NCBI RefSeq assembly: GCF_017939615.1
Contig: NZ_JAGKSR010000001.1
Location: 186,001-250,000 of the forward strand
Direction of reading: 5' to 3'
Length of the DNA stretch: 64,000 bases
From: Microbacterium sp. BLY
GTDB lineage: Bacteria > Actinomycetota > Actinomycetes > Actinomycetales > Microbacteriaceae
Shown: positions 8,055-16,833 of the stretch, piece by piece
Layout: each line of letters opens with the position of its first letter
Position numbering within the stretch: the first letter of the stretch is position 1
The notes under the pieces: generated by a model
Seen by the model: only the letters and a program-made list of their open reading frames with translations
Databases searched by the model: none
What the model was told of the DNA's origin: nothing
Translations under genes and position numbers: made by a program

Positions 8055-9044
8055 TCAGAAGGACTCGTCTTCGCTGCCGCCGTAGAAGTGGGCGCCGTCG
8101 AAACCGGGCACCGAATCCTTGAGCGACAGACCGAGCGAGATGAGCTTGTCGCGCACCTCGTCGACCGACTTCTGGCCGAAATTGCGGATGTTCATGAGCT
8201 GCGTCTCCGACAGGGCGACGAGCTCAGAAACGGTGTTGATGCCCTCACGCTTCAGGCAGTTGTACGAGCGGACCGACAGGTCGAGGTCCTCGATCGGCAT
8301 CGACAGCTCGCTGGAGTTCACAGCCTCCACCGGCGCCGGGCCGATCTCGATGCCCTCGGCCTCGACGTTCAGCTCGCGGGCGAGGCCGAACAGCTCGGTG
8401 AGCGTCTTGGCGGCCGACGCGACGGCGTCGCGGGGGCTGATCGCCGACTTGGTCTCGACGTCGAGGATGAGCTTGTCGAAGTCGGTGCGCTCACCGGCAC
8501 GGGTGGCGTCGACGCGGTAGCTGACCTTGAGCACGGGCGAGTAGATCGAGTCGATCGGGATCTGCCCGGCCTCGGCGTACTCGTTGCGGTTCTGCGTCGC
8601 GGAGACGTAGCCACGGCCGCGCTCGATGGTGAGCTCGAGCTCGAACTTGGCGGTGTCGTTGAGCGTCGCGATGACGAGCTCGGGGTTGTGCACCTCGACA
8701 CCGGCCGGAGCCGAGATGTCGGCGGCGGTCACTTCACCGGCACCGGTCTTGCGAAGGTACGCGGTGATGGGCTCGTCGCGCTCGCTGGAGACGACCAGCT
8801 GCTTGATGTTGAGGATGATCTCGGTGACATCCTCCTTCACGCCGGGGATCGTGCTGAACTCGTGCAGCACACCGTCGATGCGGACGCTGGTGACAGCGGC
8901 GCCGGGGATCGACGACAGCAGGCTGCGGCGCAGCGCGTTGCCGATCGTGTAGCCGAAGCCGGGCTCCAGAGGCTCGATGATGAACCGGCTCCGGTTCTCG
9001 ACGATCTTTTCCTCGGTCAGTGTGGGACGCTGTGCAATAAGCAC
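8055..9044 (-). CDS. rpoA: DNA-directed RNA polymerase alpha subunit
   Basis: 329 residues, full length. The N-terminal assembly domain shows [25 protein letters not shown]. The C-terminal domain (from about residue 250) shows [16 protein letters not shown] and [13 protein letters not shown], the helix-hairpin-helix parts that bind UP elements and activators. GTG at 9044 gives the standard MLIAQRPTL start. It is transcribed after rpsK with a repeat-containing hairpin in between. Confidence 0.98.
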   Translation of the reverse strand: MLIAQRPTLTEEKIVENRSRFIIEPLEPGFGYTIGNALRRSLLSSIPGAAVTSVRIDGVLHEFSTIPGVKEDVTEIILNIKQLVVSSERDEPITAYLRKTGAGEVTAADISAPAGVEVHNPELVIATLNDTAKFELELTIERGRGYVSATQNRNEYAEAGQIPIDSIYSPVLKVSYRVDATRAGERTDFDKLILDVETKSAISPRDAVASAAKTLTELFGLARELNVEAEGIEIGPAPVEAVNSSELSMPIEDLDLSVRSYNCLKREGINTVSELVALSETQLMNIRNFGQKSVDEVRDKLISLGLSLKDSVPGFDGAHFYGGSEDESF

Positions 9045-9131
9045 TCTGTGTTCCTTTCGATCACATGCCCGCTATATGACATGTGGTGGGGTGAGGTCTT
9101 GAGTTGTGGAAGTCGATGCCCCACGCGGGGC

Positions 9132-9189
9132 GCCGAGCCGCTCACCCCGTCATGGCTCCCTGAGCCTGTCGAAGGGTGAGCGGCTCGGC
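9132..9189. repeat. hairpin carrying a copy of the dispersed repeat (rpsK-rpoA gap)
   Basis: Two perfect 16-base arms, 9132-9147 and 9174-9189, enclose the dispersed repeat CCCTGAGCCTGTCGAAGGG (9158-9176), part of which belongs to the right arm. It sits between the rpsK stop and the rpoA start inside the alpha operon. It may set differential mRNA stability or attenuate transcription into rpoA. Confidence 0.75.
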
Positions 9190-9196
9190 ACACGCA

Positions 9197-9595
9197 TCAG
9201 ACGCGGCGACGCTTCGGCGGGCGGCAGCCGTTGTGCGCCTGCGGGGTGACATCCTGGATCGAACCCACCTCGAGGCCGGCGGCCTGCAGCGAGCGGATCG
9301 CGGTCTCGCGGCCGGAGCCCGGACCCTTCACGAAGACGTCGACCTTCTTGACGCCGTGCTCCTGCGCCTGGCGGGCGGCCGACTCGGCGGCCATGCCTGC
9401 GGCGTACGGGGTCGACTTGCGGGAGCCCTTGAAGCCCACGCCACCCGACGACGCCCAGCTGATGACAGCGCCGGACGGGTCGGTGATCGAAACGATGGTG
9501 TTGTTGAACGTCGACTTGATGTGGGCCTGGCCCAGCGCGATGTTCTTCTTCTCCTTGCGGCGCGGCTTGCGCGCGGCGGCCTTGGGTGCAGCCAT
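9197..9595 (-). CDS. rpsK: 30S ribosomal protein S11
   Basis: 132 residues, full length: basic N-terminal extension [13 protein letters not shown], core [22 protein letters not shown] and conserved C-terminal [19 protein letters not shown]11 forms part of the 30S platform and the mRNA exit region. The order rpsM-rpsK-rpoA-rplQ is the usual alpha operon, except that rpsD is not between rpsK and rpoA. Confidence 0.98.
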   Translation of the reverse strand: MAAPKAAARKPRRKEKKNIALGQAHIKSTFNNTIVSITDPSGAVISWASSGGVGFKGSRKSTPYAAGMAAESAARQAQEHGVKKVDVFVKGPGSGRETAIRSLQAAGLEVGSIQDVTPQAHNGCRPPKRRRV

Positions 9596-9625
9596 GAAAG
9601 TGTTCTCCTAGTCCCTGGCCGCTGC

Positions 9626-10000
9626 TTAGCGGGCCTTCTTCTTGCCGGCGACGGTGCGCTTCGGGCCCTTGCGGGTACGGGCGTTGGTCTTGGTGCGCTG
9701 ACCGCGGACCGGGAGGCCACGACGGTGGCGCAGGCCCTCGTAGGAGCCGATCTCGACCTTGCGGCGGATGTCTGCGGCGACCTCGCGGCGCAGGTCACCC
9801 TCCACCTTGTAGTTGCCTTCGATGTAGTCGCGGAGGGCGACGAGCTGGTCGTCGCTGAGGTCCTTCACGCGGATGCTCTCGTCGATGTCGGTCGCCTTGA
9901 GGATCTCGACCGAGCGGGTACGGCCGACGCCGTAGATGTAGGTAAGGGCGATCACCACGCGCTTGTCGCGCGGGATGTCAACGCCGGCAAGACGTGCCAT
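9626..10000 (-). CDS. rpsM: 30S ribosomal protein S13
   Basis: 124 residues: [24 protein letters not shown] at the start, the H2TH-like part, and the basic tail [19 protein letters not shown] that reaches the decoding-site tRNAs. S13 sits in the head of the 30S subunit and contacts L5 across the subunit bridge. It lies 30 bp before rpsK and 180 bp after rpmJ, with a single dispersed repeat in that upstream gap. Confidence 0.98.
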   Translation of the reverse strand: MARLAGVDIPRDKRVVIALTYIYGVGRTRSVEILKATDIDESIRVKDLSDDQLVALRDYIEGNYKVEGDLRREVAADIRRKVEIGSYEGLRHRRGLPVRGQRTKTNARTRKGPKRTVAGKKKAR

Positions 10001-10097
10001 GCGGTTCTCCTGGGTGTTGTGGAGGTATGGAGCAGGATCGGTGCCCGGGCCTCCGCCCCGAGGTGTCAGCCCCCACGGCTCCGCCGGTTACCCGGTC

Positions 10098-10114
10098 GCT
10101 GAGCCTGTCGAAGC
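10098..10114. repeat. dispersed repeat copy, rpmJ-rpsM gap
   Basis: GCTGAGCCTGTCGAAGC, a copy of the core found also at 9158, 10355, 12921, 17322, 17346, 24148, 26570, 28802 and 62057. It lies between the rpmJ stop and rpsM start in the 180-bp gap of the alpha operon, which otherwise shows no gene. Confidence 0.7.
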
Positions 10115-10180
10115 GTCTGATCCTGCCGTGTCGTATTGAGTTATGAGAGTGCGAGAGCGGCGCTCACGCAGCGGGGGCGC

Positions 10181-10297
10181 TCAGCCCTGGCGCTGCTTGT
10201 GGCGCGGGTTGCTCTTGCAGATCACCATGACGCGGCCGTGGCGGCGGATCACCTTGCAGTGATCGCAGATCGGCTTGACGCTGGGGTTGACCTTCAT
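10181..10297 (-). CDS. rpmJ: 50S ribosomal protein L36
   Basis: A 38-residue gene, starting [21 protein letters not shown] and ending NPRHKQRQG. It keeps the zinc-ribbon ligands (CDHC, a later Cys and His), so it is the C+ form of L36. It lies between infA and rpsM, the usual place, 97 bp after infA with a dispersed repeat in the gap. Confidence 0.97.
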   Translation of the reverse strand: MKVNPSVKPICDHCKVIRRHGRVMVICKSNPRHKQRQG

Positions 10298-10354
10298 GAT
10301 GTTTCCTGTTCGCTGTCTTCGTGCTGCCCGGTGTCCGACCTCTGAGACCGGGGT

Positions 10355-10373
10355 CCCTGAGCCCGTCGAAGGG
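10355..10373. repeat. dispersed repeat copy, infA-rpmJ gap
   Basis: CCCTGAGCCCGTCGAAGGG (10355-10373), 21 bp after the infA stop on the minus strand. A flanking GCTGCCC (10323-10329) can pair with GGGCAGC (10371-10377), so this copy too can close a hairpin. Confidence 0.7.
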
Positions 10374-10394
10374 CAGCCGTTACTTCTCGACCGA

Positions 10395-10616
10395 TCAGCG
10401 GTAGCGGTAGACGATGCGGCCGCGGGTCAGGTCGTAGGGGCTGAGCTCCACGACCACGCGGTCCTCGGGGATGATGCGGATGTAGTTCTGCCGCATCTTT
10501 CCGGAGATCGTTGCCAGAACCTTGTGTCCGTTGGTGAGCTCAACGCGGAACATCGCGTTGGGCAGAGCCTCCGACACGACGCCCTCGATCTCGATGACAC
10601 CGTCTTTCTTAGCCAT
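10395..10616 (-). CDS. infA: translation initiation factor IF-1
   Basis: 73 residues, standard for IF-1: [23 protein letters not shown], then [25 protein letters not shown] and terminal RGRIVYRYR, an S1/OB fold. It occupies the A site of the 30S subunit during initiation. It opens the alpha operon; the start at 10616 is fixed by the conserved MAKKDGVIE. An upstream extension with the same frame is not conserved. Confidence 0.98.
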   Translation of the reverse strand: MAKKDGVIEIEGVVSEALPNAMFRVELTNGHKVLATISGKMRQNYIRIIPEDRVVVELSPYDLTRGRIVYRYR

Positions 10617-10725
10617 AGCCTCGCTGACGCTTCTGCAGACCGGTCGATCTGCGGTGGGTGGGTGGATTGCGGTGACCGGGCCGGATCGGACACGCCGAAC
10701 GCATGGCACAAGGCACCAAAGATCT

Positions 10726-10754
10726 ATGTTATCCGACGACGCCCCATCCGGCAA
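10726..10754 (-). promoter_or_regulatory. putative promoter of the infA (alpha) operon
   Basis: On the minus strand TTGCCG (10749-10754) and TAACAT (10726-10731) are separated by 17 bp, a good sigma70-type match. This gives a leader of about 100 nt before infA. The -35 box lies in the loop side of the terminator of the preceding gene. Confidence 0.6.
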
Positions 10755-10774
10755 CCTGGTCGGACGGGGCGTCG
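10737..10774 (-). terminator. terminator of the secY-adk-map-dsbA operon
   Basis: CGACGCCCCATCCG (10737-10750) pairs with CGGACGGGGCGTCG (10761-10774) with one mismatch and a 10-nt loop, 16 bp after the stop of the DsbA-like gene. A short T-rich stretch follows on the minus strand (GATCTTTGG). It overlaps the putative infA promoter. Confidence 0.7.
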
Positions 10775-10790
10775 AGCGGGATTCCGCGGA

Positions 10791-11462
10791 TCAGCCGAGG
10801 AGATCGGTGAACCGCTTCATGTCGGCCTGGTTCTGGAGGTCGAGACGCTCGCCGTCGATCTCGACCGTCGGCGTGCCCTGGATGTCGTTCTGCTTCGCCT
10901 GCGCCGCACCGAACTTGCGGTACGTCTCGTCGGTGATGCAGGAGACGACGTCGTCATCCGCCCCGACCTGGGTGGCGAACTGGGCGAGCTGCTCGTTCGT
11001 GAGGCCGGGGGTGTTCTCCGCCGGCTGGTTCTCGAACAGCACCTTCGCATAGTCGAAGTAGAGGTCGCTGTCCGACTCGGCGACGCAGAACGCGGCGCCG
11101 GCCGAGCGGGAGGAGAACTCTGTGCCCTGCGAGAAGCGGTCGAGGATCGCGATGGGGTGCTGCTCGAGCGTGATCTCGCCGCTCTGGGCCTTGGCCTCGA
11201 GCGCGGCACCGAACTGGTCCTCGAAGGACTTGCAGACCGGGCACTGGAAGTCGAGGAAGACCGACACGGTCGTGTCGCCGTCGCCCATGGAGACCGAACC
11301 GGCATCCGCGTCGAAGTTGTCGCTGGCGGACGGAGTGGCACCGGGGGACGTCGCCTGGTTGTTGAGGAACACCACGAGTCCGCCGAGGGCCACGAGGACC
11401 ACGACGACGGCGATGGAGACGCCGATCGCGAACCAGTTCGTGTTGCTCTTCGCCGCTGCCAT
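10791..11462 (-). CDS. membrane-anchored DsbA/thioredoxin-fold oxidoreductase
   Basis: 223 residues: a cytoplasmic start, one membrane helix (about residues 11-33), a short linker, then a thioredoxin-fold domain with the active-site motif CPVC in VFLDFQCPVCKSFEDQF and the cis-proline in QGTPTVEIDG. It likely acts outside the membrane in thiol-disulfide exchange of exported proteins. Its ATG overlaps the map stop (TAATG), placing it in the secY-adk-map operon, a sensible position next to the Sec channel gene. A second homologue lies at 51838. Confidence 0.85.
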   Translation of the reverse strand: MAAAKSNTNWFAIGVSIAVVVVLVALGGLVVFLNNQATSPGATPSASDNFDADAGSVSMGDGDTTVSVFLDFQCPVCKSFEDQFGAALEAKAQSGEITLEQHPIAILDRFSQGTEFSSRSAGAAFCVAESDSDLYFDYAKVLFENQPAENTPGLTNEQLAQFATQVGADDDVVSCITDETYRKFGAAQAKQNDIQGTPTVEIDGERLDLQNQADMKRFTDLLG

Positions 11463-12313
11463 TACTTTCCGATCTCTCGAGGCTCGACCCCGAACGGGGC
11501 GAGTCCGGCTCTTCCACCATCGGGCGCGGTGAGCACCCAGATGCCCCCATCATGCCGGGCCACGCTATGTTCCCAATGTGAGCCGTCCGTGCCGTCGACG
11601 GTCGTGACGGTCCAGTCGTCCTCCTCGACGAAGGTCGCCTCGCCGCCCGCGGTCACCATCGGCTCGATGGCGAGCACGAGTCCGGGCTTCACATCTGCCC
11701 CGCGGTCCGGCGTCCGGTAGTTGAAGACGCTGGGCGCCTCGTGCATCTTGCGGCCGATGCCGTGGCCGACGTACTCGCGCAGGATGCCGTACGGCTCACC
11801 GCTGACAGCGGACGGCCCCTGCGCCTCGATGTAGTCCTGGATCGCGGCACCGATCTCATCGATCGACGTCGCCGTGGCCATCGCGGCGATCCCTGCCCAC
11901 ATCGAGCCCTCGGTCACGCGAGAGAGCTCCTCGCGGCGGGCGACGAGCTCCGGACGCTCGGGGTCAGGGACGACGATGGTGATCGCGCTGTCGCCGTTCC
12001 ATCCCTCGAACTGCGCACCGCAGTCCACCGAGACGATGTCGCCGGGCTCGAGCACCCGTTCCCCCGGGATGCCGTGCACGACCTGCTCGTTCACCGAGAC
12101 GCAGATCGTGTGGTGGTAGCCCTTGACGAGCTGGAAGTTCGACTCCGCCCCCCGCTGTACGATCGCGCGGTTCGCGGCGGCATCGAGCTCGATCGTCTTC
12201 ACCCCCGGCTTGACGAGCGCCCGGACGGCGTCGAGCGCCTCGGCGGTGATGAGGCCGGGTTCGGCCAGGGCTCGCAGCTGAGCCGGGGTCTTGTAGATCG
12301 AGCGGCGGAACAT
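11462..12313 (-). CDS. map: methionine aminopeptidase, type I
   Basis: 283 residues. It removes the initiator methionine of new proteins. The pita-bread fold motifs are visible: HHTICVSVNEQVVHGIPG, DIVSVDCGAQFEGWNGDSA (two metal-binding Asp), EYVGHGIGRKMHEAP (His) and LAIEPMVTAGG (Glu). The start MFRRSIYKTPAQ at 12313 comes 1 nt after the adk stop. An upstream open frame is antisense noise. It is followed directly by the DsbA-like gene. Confidence 0.97.
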   Translation of the reverse strand: MFRRSIYKTPAQLRALAEPGLITAEALDAVRALVKPGVKTIELDAAANRAIVQRGAESNFQLVKGYHHTICVSVNEQVVHGIPGERVLEPGDIVSVDCGAQFEGWNGDSAITIVVPDPERPELVARREELSRVTEGSMWAGIAAMATATSIDEIGAAIQDYIEAQGPSAVSGEPYGILREYVGHGIGRKMHEAPSVFNYRTPDRGADVKPGLVLAIEPMVTAGGEATFVEEDDWTVTTVDGTDGSHWEHSVARHDGGIWVLTAPDGGRAGLAPFGVEPREIGK

Positions 12314-12314
12314 C

Positions 12315-12959
12315 TCAGGCGGCGGAAGCGGCGGAACGCAGCCCGCGAGCGGCCAGGGCGGCGCCGATGCGCTCGGTGATCTCCTCGAGCGAGCCCACGC
12401 CGTCGATGCGGTCGACGATGCCGCGGCTGCTGTAGACCTCGATGATCGGCGCCGTCTCCTTCTCGTAGATATCGAGCCGGTGCGCGATGGCCTCGTCCGT
12501 GTCGTCCGAACGGCCCTGCTCGGCGGCACGGAGGGCGAGGCGGGCGATGCTCTCCTCGCGCGGGACGTCGAGGAGGATGACCGCATCGAGCGCCTCCCCG
12601 CGCTCCTCGAGGAACGCATCCAGGTGCGCCACCTGCGCGGTGTTGCGCGGGTAGCCGTCGAGGAGGAAGCCGTGCTCCGCATCCTCCTGGCTCAGCCGGT
12701 CGCGCACGATCTCGCTGGTCAGCTCATCCGGAACGAGGTCGCCCTTGTCGAGGATCGCGGTGACCTGCTGGCCCAGCGCGGTCCCCTCCTTGATGTTCGC
12801 GCGGAAGATGTCTCCGGTGGAGACCACCGGGATGCCGTAGGACTCGGCGATGCGCACGCCCTGCGTGCCCTTGCCGGAACCCTGGGGACCGACGATGAGC
12901 AAACGGGCGGTGGGTCGGCGCCCTTCGACGGGCTCAGGGACCAGGTGGGGCACTGTCAT
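12315..12959 (-). CDS. adk: adenylate kinase with repeat-derived N-terminal extension
   Basis: 214 residues. It interconverts ATP + AMP and 2 ADP. The P-loop is GPQGSGKGTQ (from residue 24), followed by DGYPRNTAQV and the short LID form without zinc ligands (SDDTDEAIAHRLDIYEKE), as in other actinobacteria. The ATG at 12959 overlaps the secY stop (ATGA). The P-loop normally lies within the first 8-17 residues; here the segment LVPEPVEGRR precedes it and is encoded by a copy of the dispersed repeat at 12921-12939. Confidence 0.95.
   Translation of the reverse strand: MTVPHLVPEPVEGRRPTARLLIVGPQGSGKGTQGVRIAESYGIPVVSTGDIFRANIKEGTALGQQVTAILDKGDLVPDELTSEIVRDRLSQEDAEHGFLLDGYPRNTAQVAHLDAFLEERGEALDAVILLDVPREESIARLALRAAEQGRSDDTDEAIAHRLDIYEKETAPIIEVYSSRGIVDRIDGVGSLEEITERIGAALAARGLRSAASAA
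12921..12939. repeat. dispersed repeat copy inside the 5' end of adk
   Basis: CCCTTCGACGGGCTCAGGG, the reverse complement of the copies at 10355 and 28802. On the coding strand it is translated as part of VPEPVEG near residues 7-13 of Adk. The reading frame is kept. Confidence 0.75.
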
Positions 12960-14278
12960 CGGAGAAGTCCTTCGTAGTGTCGCTGCTGCAGCTGGGCGTC
13001 GATCTGCTTGACCGTCTCGAGACCGACGCCGACGATGATGAGGATCGATGCGCCACCGAACGGGAAGTTCTGGTTCGCGCCGACCGTGGCGAGGGCGATC
13101 AACGGGATGAGGGCGATCAGACCCAGGTAGAGGGAACCGGGGAGCGTGATGCGGGTGAGCACGTAGTCCAGGTACTCCGCGGTCGGACGGCCGGCCCGGA
13201 TCCCGGGGATGAAGCCGCCGTACTTCTTCATGTTGTCGGCGACCTCGACGGGGTTGAACGTGATCGCGACGTAGAAGTAGGTGAACCCGATGATCAGCAG
13301 GAAGTACGCCGCCATGTAGATCGGGCTGTTGCCGGAGGTGAAGTTCGCGCTGACCCAGCTGACCCACGCGGGCGGCGTCGAGCCGTCCTGCGGGGTGTTG
13401 AACTGGGCGATGAGCGCCGGGATGTACAGCAGCGACGAGGCGAAGATGACCGGGATCACACCCGCCATGTTCACCTTGATCGGGATGTACGTGTTCGTGC
13501 CGCCGTAGGTGCGGCGCCCGACCATCCGCTTCGCGTACTGCACCGGGATGCGACGCTGCGACTGCTCGACGAAGACCACGAGGCCCATGACGATGATGCC
13601 GACGAGCAGCACCAGGAGGAACACCTCGAAGCCGCGGGTCTGCCAGATGACCGACATCGCGCCGGGGAACGTCGCGGCGATCGACGTGAAGATGAGCAGC
13701 GACATGCCGTTGCCGATGCCGCGCTCGGTGACGAGCTCGGCGAACCACATGATGAGACCAGTGCCGGCGGTCATCGCCATGATGATGAGCACCTGCGCCC
13801 ACCACACGTCGTTCGTCAGGAGCTGGCTGCACGCGCCGATGTCGGTCGTACCGAACAGCTGCCCGGTGCGCGCGACCGTGACGAGGGTCGTCGACTGCAG
13901 GAGCGCCAGCGCGATCGTGAGGTAGCGCGTGTACTGGGTCAGCTTGGCCTGTCCGGCCTGACCCTCCTTGTGGAGCGCCTCGAAGTGCGGGATGACGACG
14001 CGCAGGAGCTGCGTGATGATCGTCGCCGTGATGTAGGGCATGACGCCCAATGCGAAGATCGACAGCTGCAGCAGGGCGCCGCCCGAGAAGAGGTTGACGA
14101 GTCCGAGCAGGCCCTCGGTGCCGGCATTGGCCGCGAGGCACTGCTCCACGTTCGGGAAGTTGACGAACGGCGCAGGGACGTTCGAGCCGAGACGGTAGAT
14201 CGCGATGATCGCGAGAGTGAAACCGATCTTCCGACGCAGGTCGGGCGTGCGGAAGATCCGCGCGATGGCGCTAAACAA
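12956..14278 (-). CDS. secY: preprotein translocase subunit SecY
   Basis: 440 residues, ten membrane helices: start FSAIARIFRTPDLRRKIGFTL, plug/TM2 region LFSGGALLQLSIFALGVMPYITA, and cytosolic loops GQAGQAKLTQYTRYLT and KRMVGRRTYGG. SecY is the pore of the SecYEG channel. A TTG at 14278 is used as start because AGGAGG lies 7 nt ahead; an upstream ATG frame has no such site and is not conserved. First gene of a secY-adk-map-dsbA operon separated from rplO by a hairpin. Confidence 0.97.
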   Translation of the reverse strand: MFSAIARIFRTPDLRRKIGFTLAIIAIYRLGSNVPAPFVNFPNVEQCLAANAGTEGLLGLVNLFSGGALLQLSIFALGVMPYITATIITQLLRVVIPHFEALHKEGQAGQAKLTQYTRYLTIALALLQSTTLVTVARTGQLFGTTDIGACSQLLTNDVWWAQVLIIMAMTAGTGLIMWFAELVTERGIGNGMSLLIFTSIAATFPGAMSVIWQTRGFEVFLLVLLVGIIVMGLVVFVEQSQRRIPVQYAKRMVGRRTYGGTNTYIPIKVNMAGVIPVIFASSLLYIPALIAQFNTPQDGSTPPAWVSWVSANFTSGNSPIYMAAYFLLIIGFTYFYVAITFNPVEVADNMKKYGGFIPGIRAGRPTAEYLDYVLTRITLPGSLYLGLIALIPLIALATVGANQNFPFGGASILIIVGVGLETVKQIDAQLQQRHYEGLLR

Positions 14279-14330
14279 GAACGTTCCTCCTGAAAAGGTG
14301 GCCGAACCCCCGAGGGGCGGCTGAAACACC

Positions 14331-14358
14331 AGGGTAACCCACTCCGAGGTCCGGGGAA
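14331..14358 (-). promoter_or_regulatory. putative secY operon promoter
   Basis: Minus-strand TTCCCC (14353-14358) and TACCCT (14331-14336) with a 16-bp spacer lie between the rplO hairpin and the secY start. The -10 fits TANNNT, the -35 is weak. It would give secY a leader of about 45 nt. Confidence 0.4.
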
Positions 14359-14388
14359 TGCGAGCGGTCGTCTTCTCCCCCGCCGAAT

Positions 14389-14425
14389 CAGAAGAGGGGC
14401 CGGAGAATCTCCGACCCCTCTTCTG
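14389..14425 (-). terminator. hairpin terminator after rplO (end of spc operon)
   Basis: An almost perfect 18-bp stem: CAGAAGAGGGG starts the left arm at 14389 and CCCCTCTTCTG ends the right arm at 14425, with one C/T mismatch and a very small loop. It begins 6 bp after the rplO stop. It separates rplO from secY, which are usually co-transcribed. No T-tract follows. Confidence 0.7.
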
Positions 14426-14431
14426 CAGTGG

Positions 14432-15049
14432 TTACTTGACGGATCCGCCCGCAGCCACGATCTTCTGCTCGGCGGAACCCGAGACCTTGTCGACCGCGAC
14501 GGTGAGCTTCACGGCGATGTCGCCGCCTCCGAGAACCTTGACCTTCTCGTTCTTGCGAACCGCACCCTTGGCGACCAGGTCGCTCACGGTGACGTCGCCA
14601 CCCTGGGGGTAGAGCTCCGCGAGCTTCTCCAGGTTCACGACCTGGTACTCGACGCGGAACGGGTTCTTGAAGCCGCGCAGCTTGGGCGTGCGCATGTGCA
14701 GCGGCATCTGGCCACCCTCGAAGCCGACGCGCACGGTGTTGCGGGCCTTGGTGCCCTTCGTGCCGCGACCGGCCGTCTTGCCCTTCGAGCCCTCACCGCG
14801 ACCGACACGGGTCTTCGCGGTGTTGGAGCCGGGGACCGGACGCAGGTGGTGGACCTTCAGCACGCCGGGGCGGGACGCCGGGGCGTCCTTCTTCGGCGCA
14901 GCCTTGGCGGTGCCCTCAGCCTTGGCGTCGGCGGCAGCGGTCTTGGCCGGCGCCTTCTTCGCAGCGGGCTTCTTGGCGGCGTCGGCCTTGGGAGCCGCCG
15001 CCTTCTTGGTGGCCTTCTCGGCCTCGACGGCCTCGTTCTTCTCAGCCAT
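14432..15049 (-). CDS. rplO: 50S ribosomal protein L15 with Lys/Ala-rich N-terminal extension
   Basis: 205 residues; L15 is normally about 145. Residues 1-60 are a repetitive Ala/Lys/Pro segment ([12 protein letters not shown] and [13 protein letters not shown]). The L15 core follows: [25 protein letters not shown] and [19 protein letters not shown]. The ATG at 15049 overlaps the rpmD stop (TAATG) and supports the long form. Confidence 0.96.
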   Translation of the reverse strand: MAEKNEAVEAEKATKKAAAPKADAAKKPAAKKAPAKTAAADAKAEGTAKAAPKKDAPASRPGVLKVHHLRPVPGSNTAKTRVGRGEGSKGKTAGRGTKGTKARNTVRVGFEGGQMPLHMRTPKLRGFKNPFRVEYQVVNLEKLAELYPQGGDVTVSDLVAKGAVRKNEKVKVLGGGDIAVKLTVAVDKVSGSAEQKIVAAGGSVK

Positions 15050-15234
15050 TAGTCGATCTCCTCAACCTTGACGAGGTGGGCGACGGTCTTGACGTAGCCG
15101 CGCGTCTGCGCGTCGTCGGGGCGGACGGTGGTGTCACCGATCCGCTTGAGACCGAGGCTGCGCAGCGTGTCGCGCTGGTTCTGCTTCTCGCTCACCTTGG
15201 ACTTGATCTGCGTGACCTTGAGTCGCGCGGCCAT
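15049..15234 (-). CDS. rpmD: 50S ribosomal protein L30
   Basis: 61 residues: [21 protein letters not shown] then [18 protein letters not shown], the complete L30 fold. Its ATG shares one base with the rpsE stop (TGATG) and its stop shares one base with the rplO start. Standard spc-operon position between rpsE and rplO. Confidence 0.97.
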   Translation of the reverse strand: MAARLKVTQIKSKVSEKQNQRDTLRSLGLKRIGDTTVRPDDAQTRGYVKTVAHLVKVEEID

Positions 15235-15932
15235 CAGGCACCTACCTTCTGTGCGGCGATGGCCTCGGCCTCGGCGCGGACGAGCCGGGCCGGGGCGACC
15301 TGGTCGAACTCGAGACCACGACGTGCGGCGACGGCGCGGGGCTCCTCGAGCTCCTTCAGGGCGGTGACCGTCGCGTGCACGATGTTGATCGTGTTCGACG
15401 AGCCGAGCGACTTGGACAGCACGTCGTGGATGCCGGCGCACTCGAGCACGGCGCGGACCGGACCACCGGCGATGACACCGGTACCGGCGGCGGCGGGGCG
15501 CAGGAGCACCACACCGGCGGCCGACTCACCCTGCACGGGGTGCGGGATGGTGCTGCCGACGCGCGGGACGCGGAAGAAGTTGCGCTTGGCCTCTTCGACA
15601 CCCTTCGAGATCGCCAGGGGGACCTCGCGGGCCTTGCCGTAGCCGACGCCCACCAGACCGTTGCCGTCACCGACGACCACGAGAGCGGTGAAGCTGAAGC
15701 GACGACCACCCTTCACGACCTTCGAGACGCGGTTGATGGTGACGACGCGCTCCAGGAACTGGTTGTCGCCGCGGTCACGCGAGTTGCGGTCGCGGCCGCC
15801 CTGGTTGCGGTCACGTCCGCCGCGGCGGCCGTCCCGCTGGTCGCGAGTGGGCTCAGCCTGCGTGGTGCCGGCGGCCGTCTCGGAAGTGGCAGCAGCCGCT
15901 TCGGTCACTTCGTTCTCCTTGTTGTCACTCAC
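15234..15932 (-). CDS. rpsE: 30S ribosomal protein S5 with Arg/Gly/Asp-rich N-terminal extension
   Basis: 232 residues against about 165-200 in most bacteria. Residues 1-55 hold an acidic/Ala stretch followed by an RGG-like segment ([20 protein letters not shown]). The S5 core starts at [21 protein letters not shown] and contains [22 protein letters not shown]5 shapes the mRNA entry channel. GTG at 15932 overlaps the rplR stop (GTGA), supporting the long form. Confidence 0.97.
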   Translation of the reverse strand: MSDNKENEVTEAAAATSETAAGTTQAEPTRDQRDGRRGGRDRNQGGRDRNSRDRGDNQFLERVVTINRVSKVVKGGRRFSFTALVVVGDGNGLVGVGYGKAREVPLAISKGVEEAKRNFFRVPRVGSTIPHPVQGESAAGVVLLRPAAAGTGVIAGGPVRAVLECAGIHDVLSKSLGSSNTINIVHATVTALKELEEPRAVAARRGLEFDQVAPARLVRAEAEAIAAQKVGA

Positions 15933-16288
15933 AGTGCCAGACCCCCTTCACGGGCGCCGTCGGCGATGGCGGCGACACGACCCGCGTAGCGGTTACCGCC
16001 ACGGTCGAACACTGCCTCGGAAACGCCTGCGGCCTTCGCACGCTCGGCGAGGAGCTCGCCGACCTTGCGGGCCTTGGCGGTCTTGTCGCCGTCCAGCGAG
16101 CGCAGGTCGGTCTCGAGCGTCGAGGCCGACGCGACCGTGTGGCCCTTGCTGTCGTCGACGAGCTGCACGAAGACGTGACGCGCCGAACGGTTGACGACGA
16201 GGCGCGGACGCACCTCGGTGCCCACGATCTTCTTGCGAAGGCGGGCGTGACGACGCGCGCGGGCGTCGGACTTCGACTTCACAGCCAT
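15929..16288 (-). CDS. rplR: 50S ribosomal protein L18
   Basis: 119 residues: [20 protein letters not shown] then [20 protein letters not shown] and the conserved end [25 protein letters not shown]18 binds 5S rRNA with L5. It lies 2 bp after rplF and overlaps rpsE by 4 bp. Confidence 0.98.
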   Translation of the reverse strand: MAVKSKSDARARRHARLRKKIVGTEVRPRLVVNRSARHVFVQLVDDSKGHTVASASTLETDLRSLDGDKTAKARKVGELLAERAKAAGVSEAVFDRGGNRYAGRVAAIADGAREGGLAL

Positions 16289-16290
16289 GG

Positions 16291-16827
16291 TTACTTACCA
16301 GCCTTTCCGGCCTTGCGACGCACGACCTCGCCGGCGTAGCGCACACCCTTGCCCTTGTACGGCTCGGGCTTGCGGATCTTGCGGATGTTCGCAGCCGCCT
16401 CGCCGACGGCCTGCTTGTCGATCCCGCTGACGGTGAGCTTGTTCGTGCCCTCGACCGTGAGCGTGATGCCGGCGGGCGGGTCGACCAGGACCGGGTGCGA
16501 GAAGCCGAGGGCGAACTCGACCGAGCTCCCCTTCTGCTGCACGCGGTAACCGGTGCCGACGACCTCGAGACCCTTGGTGTAGCCCTGGGTCACGCCGATG
16601 ATGTTGTTGTTGATGAGCGTGCGGGTCAGGCCGTGAAGCGACCGGGACTCGCGCTCGTCGTCGGGGCGGGTGACGAGAACCTGGTTCTCCTCGACCGTGA
16701 CCTCGATGGGGCTGGCCACCGTGAGGGTGAGCTCACCCTTGGGGCCCTTCACCGCGACCTCACGGCCGTCGACCGAAACGGTCACGCCCGCGGGAACGTC
16801 GATGGGAAGTCGTCCAATACGCGACAT
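16291..16827 (-). CDS. rplF: 50S ribosomal protein L6
   Basis: 178 residues with the duplicated L6 fold and the C-terminal signature [14 protein letters not shown]. It stabilises the factor-binding region near the sarcin-ricin loop. It follows rpsH after 6 bp. Confidence 0.98.
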   Translation of the reverse strand: MSRIGRLPIDVPAGVTVSVDGREVAVKGPKGELTLTVASPIEVTVEENQVLVTRPDDERESRSLHGLTRTLINNNIIGVTQGYTKGLEVVGTGYRVQQKGSSVEFALGFSHPVLVDPPAGITLTVEGTNKLTVSGIDKQAVGEAAANIRKIRKPEPYKGKGVRYAGEVVRRKAGKAGK

Positions 16828-16833
16828 TTCGGA

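Noticed and set aside
12315-14141. Apparent fusion of adk with a 400-codon upstream extension
   Set aside because: The extension is an out-of-frame reading of secY; Adk has its own ATG overlapping the secY stop.
14278-14329. ATG start of secY at 14329
   Set aside because: No ribosome site; the TTG at 14278 has AGGAGG at 7 nt and the conserved N-terminus.
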